Origin: Akkermansiaceae bacterium
GTDB lineage: Bacteria > Verrucomicrobiota > Verrucomicrobiia > Verrucomicrobiales > Akkermansiaceae
Direction of reading: 5' to 3'
Assembly (NCBI GenBank): GCA_028822935.1
Contig: JAPKCM010000020.1
Span: 1-64,000 of the forward strand
Length of the DNA stretch: 64,000 bases
Within the stretch, counting starts at the first letter, position 1; each line of letters begins with the position of its first letter. A model generated the notes under the pieces. It did not search any database. It worked only from the letters and a program-made list of their open reading frames with translations, and was not told where the DNA came from. A program made the position numbers and the translations under genes. Of the stretch, positions 43,462-52,372 are shown piece by piece.

Positions 43462-45666
43462 ATGAAAACGTTTCGCTGGTTCCTTGCCCCGATGGCCGCG
43501 CTGTGGCTCCTTTCTAGCTGTAGCTCCCGGGCTGCTGACTTCGACCTTGTGGGACTTGAGGTCACTCGTCTGCTACAGAATGGGCACTATGCTAGGATGA
43601 ACTTTGATGAGAAGCTGAGCGAACGCATCTTCGATGACTACATCCACGATCTTGATTCTTCCAGGCTCTACTTTGTGCAAAGCGATATTGATGAATTTTC
43701 GAAGAAATACCGAAGCCAGGTGACCGACCTTCTATCGAGTAAAGAGGCGATCGCGATGGCCCGGGAAATTCATAAACGCTATCAGACCCGGGTTAAGGAG
43801 CGAGTTTCTGCGATTTCCGCATTGCTCAAGGATGGCAAATTTACCTTTGAAAGTGAGGTTTCCATTATGCGTGACCGAGAGGATGCGCCTTGGCCCAAGG
43901 ATACAGCCGAAGCAAATCATCTCATGAAACTTCAGCTCGAAGCGTCTCTTCTCGCCGAGCAGCTCCGTCGGGATGATATTGCCGAAAGGGCGAAGGAGCA
44001 GGAAAAGGAGAGTCCCCTTGGCGATGAGCTTCCACCGCGGGAAAAACTGGCCCAGCGCTATGACCGTTACCTACAGGGAATTGAAAAGGCGGATGATGAG
44101 GATGTCGCAAACTATTTTTTGAGTGCGGTTGCCCGTTCGCATGATCCTCATACTGAGTATTTTAGCGCGCGTGAGCTTGATCAGTTCAATGTTGATATCA
44201 GCAACAAGCTGGTGGGGATTGGCGCGCTTCTTCGGGCGGAAGATGATGGGGCGACCAAGATCGAAGGAATTGTCAATAATGGCCCTGCGGATAGAGCGGG
44301 AGAACTTCAGCTGGGCGACCGAGTGATCGCGGTTGATTCCATCAATGACGGGAATTGGACGGACATCATGTTTCTCACCATCGACAAGGTTGTTGAGAAA
44401 ATCCGTGGTGAAGAAGGTAGTGAAGTGGCTTTAAAGGTGGAGCCAGCGGATGGTGCAGCGGGAGAAACCCGGGTCATCGTGATTGAGCGGGAGTTGGTCG
44501 ATATGAAGGACGAACAGTCAGCGGGTGAAATTTTTGAGTATAAGAACGGAGATGAAGTCACCAAGTTGGGTGTTATTCGAATTCCTCAGTTCTATTTTGA
44601 CCGGCAGGATCGCTCTCGAAATGTTTCGGTGCACGTTGAGCGCATCGTGGAGCGGATGAAGAAAGAGGGCGTCGATGGGATTGCCCTCGATATTCGTGGC
44701 AATGGTGGCGGTGCTCTCGATGAGGTTCAGCGGATGACGGGATTTTTCAATGGCCGGAGCTCAGTAGTTCAGATCAAACGCACCGGGGGAAGTACCCAGT
44801 CTCTCAACGCTGGGTTCGGCAAGCCTTTGTATGACGGGCCACTTGTTGTTTGGACGGACAAGGGAAGCGCATCGGCGAGCGAGATCATCGCAGGAGCGCT
44901 TCAGGACTATAACCGGGCTGTTATTGTGGGGAGTGCGAGCACTTTTGGAAAAGGGACAGTGCAACAGCCCATTCCAATTGGGCGCCAACTTCCGGTGTGG
45001 AGTGACCGCGATCGGGCGGGAGCGCTGAAGCTCACGATTCAAAAATACTACCGACCATCAGGAAGTTCGACGCAGAATGATGGAGTCGTTCCAGACATCC
45101 ATCTTCCAGCCCTCACTGATGTGCTTGAAGTGGGTGAAGCCTATGCGCGGCATGCCTTGGAGCATGACGTCATTCGACCCGCCTCAAACTTCAAACCCTT
45201 TCCAAAGGAGAGCCTTCCAACCGCAGTTCTAGCAGAACGAAGCGCAGCACGGATCAAGGCTAGCAAGGATTACCAATACGTTCGGGAAGACATGACTCGA
45301 GTGAAGAAGCGCATTGCAGAAAACCGTATCTCGCTGAACAAGAAGGATCGAAAGGCTGAGACCAAGGTGAACGAAGTGCAGCGTAAGGCCCGTAACCGTG
45401 AGCGTCGTGCTCGATTTGAAAAGGTGGAAAAAGAGGATGATAAAACATTTTCGGTTTATCGTCTCAACCTCGATGATCTCGAAATCGACACGCTTCCGAA
45501 AGTGAATCGCAAAGAGGATGACAAGCGGCACATGCGCAGGGCCAAGAATGATTTAGAGGACCTCGATGACACTCCTGAATGGCCAAGCGGAATTGATGCT
45601 GGGAAGCGAGAAGGACTGAACGTCTTACTCGATCTTGTTTCACTGACGTCTAAGAAAGCGCCGTGA
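43462..45666 (+). CDS. prc: Tail-specific (C-terminal processing) protease
   Basis: A 734-aa S41A protease from ATG 43462; the longer frame from 43336 would start inside the preceding terminator. The N-terminus has a lipoprotein signal (WLLSSC, Cys20), so it is probably lipid-anchored in the periplasm. A helical N-terminal domain (about 25-230) is followed by a PDZ domain (about 255-345, GIGALLRAEDDGATKIEGIV). The protease core (about 365-560) has the catalytic Ser in DKGSASASEIIAGALQDY (about 467-484) and the Lys in STFGKGTVQQP (about 492-502). The C-terminal 170 residues are very rich in Lys, Arg and Glu. It resembles E. coli Prc, which degrades tagged periplasmic proteins. yggS overlaps its stop codon. 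Confidence 0.93.
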   Translation: MKTFRWFLAPMAALWLLSSCSSRAADFDLVGLEVTRLLQNGHYARMNFDEKLSERIFDDYIHDLDSSRLYFVQSDIDEFSKKYRSQVTDLLSSKEAIAMAREIHKRYQTRVKERVSAISALLKDGKFTFESEVSIMRDREDAPWPKDTAEANHLMKLQLEASLLAEQLRRDDIAERAKEQEKESPLGDELPPREKLAQRYDRYLQGIEKADDEDVANYFLSAVARSHDPHTEYFSARELDQFNVDISNKLVGIGALLRAEDDGATKIEGIVNNGPADRAGELQLGDRVIAVDSINDGNWTDIMFLTIDKVVEKIRGEEGSEVALKVEPADGAAGETRVIVIERELVDMKDEQSAGEIFEYKNGDEVTKLGVIRIPQFYFDRQDRSRNVSVHVERIVERMKKEGVDGIALDIRGNGGGALDEVQRMTGFFNGRSSVVQIKRTGGSTQSLNAGFGKPLYDGPLVVWTDKGSASASEIIAGALQDYNRAVIVGSASTFGKGTVQQPIPIGRQLPVWSDRDRAGALKLTIQKYYRPSGSSTQNDGVVPDIHLPALTDVLEVGEAYARHALEHDVIRPASNFKPFPKESLPTAVLAERSAARIKASKDYQYVREDMTRVKKRIAENRISLNKKDRKAETKVNEVQRKARNRERRARFEKVEKEDDKTFSVYRLNLDDLEIDTLPKVNRKEDDKRHMRRAKNDLEDLDDTPEWPSGIDAGKREGLNVLLDLVSLTSKKAP

Positions 45667-46364
45667 GCCAGATCGCTGAGAGCCTCAGGGGCGTCCAAGA
45701 ACGCGTTTCAGTGGCAGCCAAACGTTCGGGCCGAAAGGCGGATGAGGTCCAACTGATGGTCGTCTCTAAGACCTGGCCCGTTGAGGTGGTCCAAGAAGCC
45801 GTTGAAGCAGGGCATCACCTTTTTGGGGAGAATCGCCTTCAGGAAGGGGAGGAAAAGATTCCCGTGATGTCTCAGGATCTTGAGTGGCATTTTATCGGAA
45901 CGCTGCAGAGTAATAAGGTGCGTAAAGTCCTTTCGCTGTTTTCGGTGATTCACAGTATTTCTTCGATGAAGCTCGCGCAGTTCACCGATCGGATTGCGGG
46001 AGAGCTGGGGATCTGTCCCCGTATTTTTCTCGAGTTGAATCTAGCGGATGAAGGGAGTAAAGCGGGCCTTGGAAAAGAGGAACTTCTTGAGAATCTAGAT
46101 GCCCTGTGCTCCTTCGAGCATTTCGACTGGCGGGGCCTGATGTGCATCCCTCCTCGGGCCGAGACCCCAGAGGATGCGCGGCCATGGTTCGAAAAAATGC
46201 GCGAATTTCAGGATGACCTTCGTAAACGATCCGGCCGCGAGCTGCCCGAATTGAGCATGGGGATGAGTGGCGACTACGAGGTTGCCATTGAAGAAGGCTC
46301 GACCATTGTGCGGGTGGGCTCGGCAATTTTTGGAGCCCGTTCTGCTTGGAACCCAAAAAATTAA
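45663..46364 (+). CDS. yggS: Pyridoxal-phosphate homeostasis protein (YggS/PROSC family)
   Basis: A 233-aa cytosolic protein binding pyridoxal phosphate. The PLP Lys is in LMVVSKTWP (about 31-39). FGENRLQEGEEKIP, WHFIGTLQSNKVRKV (about 78-92) and the C-terminal MGMSGDYEVAIEEGSTIVRV and GSAIFG are diagnostic. The fold is that of alanine racemase domain I, but members of the family balance the PLP pool rather than act as enzymes. The start is GTG, overlapping the protease TGA as GTGA. Its stop overlaps the ATG of the next gene (TAATG), so three genes are coupled. Confidence 0.95.
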   Translation: MSQIAESLRGVQERVSVAAKRSGRKADEVQLMVVSKTWPVEVVQEAVEAGHHLFGENRLQEGEEKIPVMSQDLEWHFIGTLQSNKVRKVLSLFSVIHSISSMKLAQFTDRIAGELGICPRIFLELNLADEGSKAGLGKEELLENLDALCSFEHFDWRGLMCIPPRAETPEDARPWFEKMREFQDDLRKRSGRELPELSMGMSGDYEVAIEEGSTIVRVGSAIFGARSAWNPKN

Positions 46365-46669
46365 TGAATCCACTTACGCTACAAAATGCCGTCGTGATCG
46401 GCGCGGAGCTCGCCCTAGCATGGGGAGATGGCTCGGAAAGTTATCTTCAGCTGGAGCCACTTCGGAGGGAATGTCCCTGTGCCGCCTGCAAGGGGGAGCC
46501 CGATGTGACAGGAAAGGTCCTGGTGCCCAAAGTGACGCACGATCCAACGCGCAGTTACACGCTCATGAAATTTGAGATTGTTGGCGGCTACGCCCTTCAG
46601 CCCTTCTGGGCGGATGGGCATAGCAGCGGGATTTATTCTTTTGATCTCCTTCGAAAGTTCGGCGCTTAA
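46364..46669 (+). CDS. DUF971 (GBBH-like N-terminal domain) protein
   Basis: A 101-aa protein of the DUF971 family, the free-standing form of the N-terminal domain of gamma-butyrobetaine hydroxylase. Family features are ALAWGDGSESYLQLEPLRRE, CPCAACKGE (Cys residues at about 37-42 that may hold a metal) and VGGYALQPFWADGHSSGIYS followed by FDLLR. Related proteins sit next to Fe-S or Mrp-type genes in other bacteria; here the neighbour is yggS. ATG 46364 overlaps the yggS stop codon. The last 4 nt overlap the convergent gene. Confidence 0.85.
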   Translation: MNPLTLQNAVVIGAELALAWGDGSESYLQLEPLRRECPCAACKGEPDVTGKVLVPKVTHDPTRSYTLMKFEIVGGYALQPFWADGHSSGIYSFDLLRKFGA

Positions 46670-48561
46670 TTCGAGACCGCAACCCCCAAGGCGCGGTCAA
46701 CGAGACGATCGATTCCTTTTTGGGCGACAGTGCTGGTGGGGTGCAGATGCTTAGCTTGGTAGAACCATGAAAGAGCCGAACCAACCTGACCGTTTTCCTC
46801 GTGGGAATTGGCATTTCGCAGAGCGATCGTGAAGTCGGCCACGCTTGGAGCCAGTCGGGTCATGTGCTGATTGAGAACCGGATCGTCTGGGAATTTTTCA
46901 TGAACGATATCGAGCTTTTCCCAGCCAGCATAAGCTTGTCCAACGCGCACCATTTCCTTGGATCCTTCAACCGCTCTTTCGATTTCGGTGATATTCCCAA
47001 TGACTTGGCGGAACTTCTCTTCGCGCTCGGTGTCGCCCTGAATGGCCGGGGCGAATTCATATTGGCGCTTCATGACCTCCCGGTAATTAGACTCGGAAAA
47101 GAGACGGTCAAAATCGTTTCGTGCTGCGATCATGGAGCCACCTGATTCTACCAGCTTGTCGAACTCGGCGAGCTTGGGATTCTGGGGCCAGACTTCCATG
47201 GCTTTCTGGATTTCCTCCCGCGCTTTTTCGGTATCGCGGGCGGCGAGATGGTTCTTGGCCATCATGATATGCATGTCGCTCGCGCGGCTGAAAGTTGCCA
47301 CGGCCGCTTCCGCCTTCGTGGCATCAAAGTCCTTCGCCTTATTTTTCAGAGAGGCAATTTTTTCAGTAGCGGTGGTGTAATCCTTGACGTCGATGGCATT
47401 GAGAAGGACGTAGGCTTCTCTCACGAATTCAAGCACCGTGCGCTTCTTTTCGCGCTCGAGGGTGTTGATCGTGGGCATGAATTCCCCCATGATGTAGGCT
47501 TCCGCAAGTCGTTTGGAGGCGGACTCGAGTTCTTCTTTTTCCACGAGGAAAAGGAAGGCGTCGACACCCTTGTCGACATCGCGGATCGCTTCGCTGGCGA
47601 GCGCGTCAAGCGAGGAAACAGTGGGGCTCACTCCAACCGATTCGGTGAAGAGCTTGTCGACGTCGGACTTATCGTCGAGGTAAAGGGTGCCATCTCCATC
47701 TTTCCAAATCAGGTTATAGAAGCGCGAGGCGATCAGGACGTGCTCAAAGCGACGCTGCATGAAGAACTGCACCATGAGTGCTTGATATTGCATCTTAGCG
47801 AGCTCGGTTTTGACTTCTGCTTTGATTTGCTGGGCCTTCTTGAGGACTTCGATTTCGGCGATGCGGCGAAGATACTCTGTATATTCAAGAGAGTTGACGC
47901 CTCGACCGGTGGAGGGAGGAGCCTTCCTTGCGGCCTTTCCGCCCTCGTCTCCCTCCCCCACACCTTTGGCAGTGTCACCCACTTCCGGGTCCTTGTCGGT
48001 GCGAGCCTTCCAGTCACCCTTATTGATGAGACGCCATTTTTCTTTCTCCTGGGCCTGCATCAACTCCGTAGTAAAGCGGACGTCTCTTTTGGCGAGAGTA
48101 GCGGTATAGATGGCATTGGTGAGCGAGTCGCAAAGCCGCGCATCCCCGGGGTAGGAGGCCGCTCGCGGAAGAAGATCGACCGCTTCCTTGAAAGAAGGGC
48201 CTCCTTTGTGATGGGGGGAGAGGGCATCGAGGATCTCGCGGATCGTTGCGCGATATTCCAGTGCCGCTTCTGAGCTCTCCTCGGGCTCATTTAGGAATTT
48301 TTCAAAGCGGGCCTCAAAGAGGCGGTTGTCGCTGGAAGACCAAGTGCTGCCGTTGAAGGAAATGGTGTCGTCGGAAGGATTGTAAACTCCGATTTCATTA
48401 CCGAGGACCGAGCCGCTGTTGCCGCTCTTTTGGGGATTCGAGCGGGTGTTAGTATCACTAGGTGTTCCCCCGCCTTGATTGTTTCCGCCTCCGGCTGGCG
48501 GAGTGTAAACTTGTGCTGCGGTACTCAGGGAGAGCGCGAGAGAGAAAAGAGTTTTCTTCAT
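46666..48561 (-). CDS. Secreted coiled-coil/TPR-like protein, unknown function
   Basis: A 631-aa protein. A signal peptide (MKKTLFSLALSLSTAAQ) precedes a Gly/Asn/Ser-rich low-complexity stretch (about 20-55), then long charged helices. The region around 190-225 is Gly/Lys/Glu-rich. Residues about 225-275 are a likely coiled coil (YLRRIAEIEVLKKAQQIKAE). TPR-like helix pairs appear at about 380-470 (AVATFSRASDMHIMMAKNHL) and at the C-terminus (GSALSWFYQAKHLHPTSTVA). I do not recognise the family; it seems a verrucomicrobial conserved type. It is last in a reverse-strand operon behind a small membrane protein (19 nt) and an ABC transporter, so it may serve the transporter in the envelope. Confidence 0.72.
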   Translation of the reverse strand: MKKTLFSLALSLSTAAQVYTPPAGGGNNQGGGTPSDTNTRSNPQKSGNSGSVLGNEIGVYNPSDDTISFNGSTWSSSDNRLFEARFEKFLNEPEESSEAALEYRATIREILDALSPHHKGGPSFKEAVDLLPRAASYPGDARLCDSLTNAIYTATLAKRDVRFTTELMQAQEKEKWRLINKGDWKARTDKDPEVGDTAKGVGEGDEGGKAARKAPPSTGRGVNSLEYTEYLRRIAEIEVLKKAQQIKAEVKTELAKMQYQALMVQFFMQRRFEHVLIASRFYNLIWKDGDGTLYLDDKSDVDKLFTESVGVSPTVSSLDALASEAIRDVDKGVDAFLFLVEKEELESASKRLAEAYIMGEFMPTINTLEREKKRTVLEFVREAYVLLNAIDVKDYTTATEKIASLKNKAKDFDATKAEAAVATFSRASDMHIMMAKNHLAARDTEKAREEIQKAMEVWPQNPKLAEFDKLVESGGSMIAARNDFDRLFSESNYREVMKRQYEFAPAIQGDTEREEKFRQVIGNITEIERAVEGSKEMVRVGQAYAGWEKLDIVHEKFPDDPVLNQHMTRLAPSVADFTIALRNANSHEENGQVGSALSWFYQAKHLHPTSTVAQKGIDRLVDRALGVAVSN

Positions 48562-48580
48562 GGAATTGAAACGGTGAGGA

Positions 48581-48979
48581 TTACATTTGTTTTACTTCAA
48601 GCGCCACCGCGACGCCATCGTTGTTAAATTGGATCAAAAAAGAATATTGTTCCTGTAGACTGAGATTTCCACTTTGGAAGTCCTTGCCCAAGAGGATGGG
48701 AAGAATTTTGGTCATGCCATCCTCCTCAATCTTGAGGGCGACGATCTGGCCGACCTCACTTCTAATCTTTCGATCGATAAGGGTTCCAGAGACTGAATAT
48801 TGGTTGCCGGCAAGGCTTCGTCCATTTTCTTGGGCTTGGGTCACATTGACGGGTTTGGCATCAAAGGCGCTAGGGCTCCTATTGAGAACCCAGTAAGCCC
48901 CGCCGAGTACGACGACAAGGATCAGCGCTCCGATAAGGAGACCTTGGGTGTTAACACCAGAACTTGCGCGACGAGCCAT
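48581..48979 (-). CDS. Small membrane-anchored protein of the ABC operon
   Basis: A 132-aa protein from ATG 48979 (MARRASSGVNTQGLLIGALI); the frame extends upstream to 49045 but that would overlap the ABC gene. One membrane helix lies at about 14-32 (LLIGALILVVVLGGAYWVL), with the basic N-terminus inside. The outer part (about 40-132) is predicted beta-rich (NQYSVSGTLIDRKIRSEVGQ, VALKIEEDGMTKILPILLGK). I recognise no family. It lies 32 nt after the transporter gene and 19 nt before the coiled-coil protein gene, so all three form an operon. Confidence 0.68.
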   Translation of the reverse strand: MARRASSGVNTQGLLIGALILVVVLGGAYWVLNRSPSAFDAKPVNVTQAQENGRSLAGNQYSVSGTLIDRKIRSEVGQIVALKIEEDGMTKILPILLGKDFQSGNLSLQEQYSFLIQFNNDGVAVALEVKQM

Positions 48980-49011
48980 GAAAATAGTTATAAGGTATAA
49001 GAGATTAAAAA

Positions 49012-50778
49012 TCAATCCCACTGGTGCCGGCTGGTGCCGACCCATGAAGTAATAAGACCGAGAAAAATATGAATCAAGAGAACGACGAAGCAGACATTCA
49101 CCCCCGAAAGGCCGGTTTCTACAACCGAGTTGACTGCAGTGAGATGTTCGCCCGCCAGTGATTTTACGCTACCGGACCAAGCCCAGTAGGCGGAAATGAA
49201 GGGCCGAGTGAGGATCTCGATATTTGCGGGGAGCGCAAGAACCGCCCCCGAAAGCGGGAGCTGAAAACCCACGAGGTAGACCGAAAGAAGAGAGGCCTGC
49301 TCGGCGGTGCGCATGAGACTGGAGATTCCGAGGCAGACCGAAGTCATCGCGCCATTGACGAGAACCAAGAAGATGAGGTGCTGGGTAAAGTCGCCCCTGA
49401 AGGGCCAAAAGAACTCGACAAAGAGAGCCATCCATACCGATTGGATGACAATGAGGGTGCTTAAAAATGCAACCTTACTGAGCAGGTAGGCGGAGGGCCT
49501 GACCCCTCCGAATTTTTCCTTCTCCAAAATCTTTCGCTCACCAGCAATTTCCCGAGCCGAGTTGTTCGATCCCATGAGCGAGAGCAGCACGACTTGGAAC
49601 ATAATGATGCCAGAGACGGCGGATCCGACCTTCATGCGATCAGACTGCACTGCGGCCTGGTTCTCATATTGGGCCTGAAGATTGGAAGAGTTTCCATCGA
49701 TGAATCGTTGCATTGGTTCATTGCCGCGTTCCTCAAAAAGAATGACGAGAAGCGGGAAGCAGACGAGAATGGCGAGCTGGAGGATGACTTGACCGCGGTC
49801 GCGCAGGAAAATTTTCCAACGTCGGGCCAACAAAGTGGCAAATTGGCTCAACATTCCCGGTGCTCTGTCCTTGGGTGCAGCTTCCTGAACGATTTCCTCG
49901 TCTTCGTCTGCGCTGATCTTTTGGGTCGCAGCATCCGTGGGCTGGGCGAGTCGACCTTCAGTAATCAGCTTATCGCGGGTTTTATTGAGCTTCGCGTAGT
50001 AGGTGTCCTGGTGCTTGAGCCAGGAAGTACGCCACTTTTCGGGGTTCTGTTTCGCGAGCTGAGGATAGACGAGCTCGGTGTGGTCGACCGCGAAGTAGTG
50101 CGTGAGCATCTCGGGCGGTCCGTGGTAGGCCACGCGGCCCTCGTGGAGCACGAGAATGGAGTCGTAGAGCTCAAGGTGGGCCAGCGAGTGAGTCACCGAA
50201 AGGACGATGCGCCCTTCCTTGCGGGAAATTTCGTGCAGCAAGTGGACGATTTCGCGCTCGGAGCGTGGGTCGAGGCCACTGGTGACCTCGTCGCAGAGGA
50301 GAAGCTTAGGATCGGAGACCAGCTCCATGGCGAGGCCGAGGCGCCGTTTTTGCCCACCTGAGAGAACGCTGACGGCGCGGTCGGCGATAGGGGTGAGGCC
50401 GGATTCTTCGAGAACGCGGTCGATGTGGAGGTCGAGATCCTCTGCACTGCGTGTTTTTACCCGCAGTTTGGTGGCCGTTTCCACGGATTCATCGACGGTG
50501 AGTTCGTCGTAGGCGATGGAGAATTGGGGGACGTAGCCGATTTCCCAGGGCTCGAGATCGCCTTCTTCTGAAAGGTTTCTGCCGTTCCACCAAAGTGATC
50601 CGTCGGACTCGGGGTTCAGGCCAGCGATTGTCTTTAAAAGAGTCGTTTTTCCGCAACCAGAAGGTCCCACGATGGCCATGAAATGCCCGCGAGGGATTTC
50701 GAGACTTGCGCGGTCCACGAGGTTTACGGGTTCACCATCTTTCTGGATGGTGAAACAGACATCTTTCAGTTCGAGCAC
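49012..50778 (-). CDS. ABCG-type ABC transporter, ATPase fused to membrane domain
   Basis: A 588-aa half-transporter in the ABCG order (nucleotide-binding domain first). Walker A is VGPSGCGKTT (37-46), the signature is LSGGQKRRLGLAMEL (about 139-153), and Walker B is LLLCDEVTSGLD (about 158-169), followed by the H-loop LSVTHSLAH. The linker (about 230-330) is charged. The C-terminal ABC2 membrane domain (about 335-588) has six predicted helices, beginning VILQLAILVCFPLLVILF. The signature with QKRR is like that of the White/ABCG family, which export lipids or drugs; the substrate here is unknown. It heads a three-gene reverse-strand operon with two envelope proteins. Confidence 0.92.
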   Translation of the reverse strand: MLELKDVCFTIQKDGEPVNLVDRASLEIPRGHFMAIVGPSGCGKTTLLKTIAGLNPESDGSLWWNGRNLSEEGDLEPWEIGYVPQFSIAYDELTVDESVETATKLRVKTRSAEDLDLHIDRVLEESGLTPIADRAVSVLSGGQKRRLGLAMELVSDPKLLLCDEVTSGLDPRSEREIVHLLHEISRKEGRIVLSVTHSLAHLELYDSILVLHEGRVAYHGPPEMLTHYFAVDHTELVYPQLAKQNPEKWRTSWLKHQDTYYAKLNKTRDKLITEGRLAQPTDAATQKISADEDEEIVQEAAPKDRAPGMLSQFATLLARRWKIFLRDRGQVILQLAILVCFPLLVILFEERGNEPMQRFIDGNSSNLQAQYENQAAVQSDRMKVGSAVSGIIMFQVVLLSLMGSNNSAREIAGERKILEKEKFGGVRPSAYLLSKVAFLSTLIVIQSVWMALFVEFFWPFRGDFTQHLIFLVLVNGAMTSVCLGISSLMRTAEQASLLSVYLVGFQLPLSGAVLALPANIEILTRPFISAYWAWSGSVKSLAGEHLTAVNSVVETGLSGVNVCFVVLLIHIFLGLITSWVGTSRHQWD

Positions 50779-50904
50779 TAGGGAGAAAATGTGACCTTTC
50801 TGAAAGAATGTGGGAAGTCTGAAAGGAATTTCCCTTAACGATCTTATCAGAAAGATCGACTGAGGCCTTTGCAGCGCCCTTAAGATGCCTACACACTCAA
50901 AAAA

Positions 50905-52197
50905 ATGCCAAAAATCACCATGTTCCTAGGCCTCTGTGCCTTACTCGTTTCCTCGTCGTTCGCTGAGTGGAAGCAATTCCGCGGACCCACTAATGACGGG
51001 ATCTATCCCGCACCTTCTGGCGGGGGGAAGCACGGATTCGTGACCGAGTGGAGGGAGGACAAGAACGTCCTTTGGAAAACGCCCGTTCCCGGTCGCGCCT
51101 GGTCTACGCCGGTGGTGATCGATGACGAAGTGTGGCTTTCTAATGCTACCGAAGACGGGAGTGAGATGTCGGCGATCTGCCTCGATCGCAAGACTGGGAA
51201 GAAGATTCACGAGCTCCTCCTTTTCAAGAACGACGCCCCCGAAGCTCTCAGCAACTCGGTCAACGGCTACGGATCTTGTTCGCCCACGATTGATGGGGAG
51301 CGGGTTTATTTCCACTTTGGGAGCTATGGCACGGCAGCGCTGGACCGAAAAACGGCCAAGGTGATTTGGGAGCGTCGCGATCTGCCCTGTCGGCACTTCC
51401 GGGGACCGGGCTCCTCGGTTGTCCTCTACAAGGAGACCCTGATTCTTACGATGGATGGGATTGATGTGCAATATCTCGCCGCGCTCAATCGCAAGACGGG
51501 TAAAACGATCTGGCGGACAGATCGCACGACTGATTACGGCGATGTCGAAGCCAATGGCAAGATCCGCGGCGACGGGGATTTTCGGAAGGCTTACACGACG
51601 CCCAATTTTGTCACCGTTGGAGGCGTGACCCAGTTGGTGAGCTGCGGAGCCAAGGCCTGCTACGGCTACAATGCCGACACCGGGAAAGAATTGTGGAAAG
51701 TAACCTACAAGGGTTTTTCAAACGCGCCCACCCCCGCCTTTGTCGGAAATGAATTAGCCATTATCAACACCGGTCTCGGAAAGGCGCGGGTGCAAGCGAT
51801 ACGTCTCGATGGCAAGATGGAAGGGGACATCACCAAGTCACACGTCGAGTGGGACACCTTCAAGCGCATGCCGGCCCGATCCTCTCCTTTGGTGGTCAAC
51901 GGAAAACTCTACCTACTCTCCGAGTCGGGAATCCTCAGTTTGGTCGACGCCAAAACAGGAGAGATCGAAAAGTTCGTGAGCCTCAAGGGCGGCTTTTCAA
52001 GCTCCGGGGTTTATGCCGACGGACTCCTTTATTTCCCAAGTGAAGAAGGGAAAATCGTCGTGGTGAAACCAGGTCCCGATTTAGAAGTTGTCGCCACCAA
52101 CGAGCTTGACGACGGCTTCATGGCCTCGCCGGCTCTCGCGGGGAGTTCGATTTTCCTCCGGAGCAAGTCGCATGTCTACTGCATTGGGCGGCCTTGA
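50905..52197 (+). CDS. Secreted PQQ-like beta-propeller protein
   Basis: A 430-aa protein with a signal peptide (MPKITMFLGLCALLVSSSFA) and an eight-bladed PQQ-like (Trp-docking) propeller. Repeated blade phrases are EWKQFRGPTNDGIYP, VLWKTPVPGRAWSTPVV, ALDRKTAKVIWERRDLPCRH, ALNRKTGKTIWRTDRT and NADTGKELWKVTYKG. The opening WxxFRGP is standard for the planctomycete/verrucomicrobial outer-membrane-assembly-like group. There is no evidence that it binds PQQ; no catalytic Asp or disulfide of PQQ alcohol dehydrogenases is seen. It stands between the ABC operon (divergent) and the convergent pair 4, so co-expression with neighbours is not indicated. Confidence 0.88.
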   Translation: MPKITMFLGLCALLVSSSFAEWKQFRGPTNDGIYPAPSGGGKHGFVTEWREDKNVLWKTPVPGRAWSTPVVIDDEVWLSNATEDGSEMSAICLDRKTGKKIHELLLFKNDAPEALSNSVNGYGSCSPTIDGERVYFHFGSYGTAALDRKTAKVIWERRDLPCRHFRGPGSSVVLYKETLILTMDGIDVQYLAALNRKTGKTIWRTDRTTDYGDVEANGKIRGDGDFRKAYTTPNFVTVGGVTQLVSCGAKACYGYNADTGKELWKVTYKGFSNAPTPAFVGNELAIINTGLGKARVQAIRLDGKMEGDITKSHVEWDTFKRMPARSSPLVVNGKLYLLSESGILSLVDAKTGEIEKFVSLKGGFSSSGVYADGLLYFPSEEGKIVVVKPGPDLEVVATNELDDGFMASPALAGSSIFLRSKSHVYCIGRP

Positions 52198-52372
52198 TTT
52201 TAGTTAAAAATGACCAAGTCATCTCCTGAAGAAGACATTCTGCTATTTGGAGAGCATGCGACAAAGGGGGTCTGGATTTCGATTTTATTACTTGCCGCAG
52301 AAGTCGAATGACTCAGAGAAAAGTAAGGATGGATCGAGTGCGCTTCAATTAAGAAGCGGAGGATGAACCCGC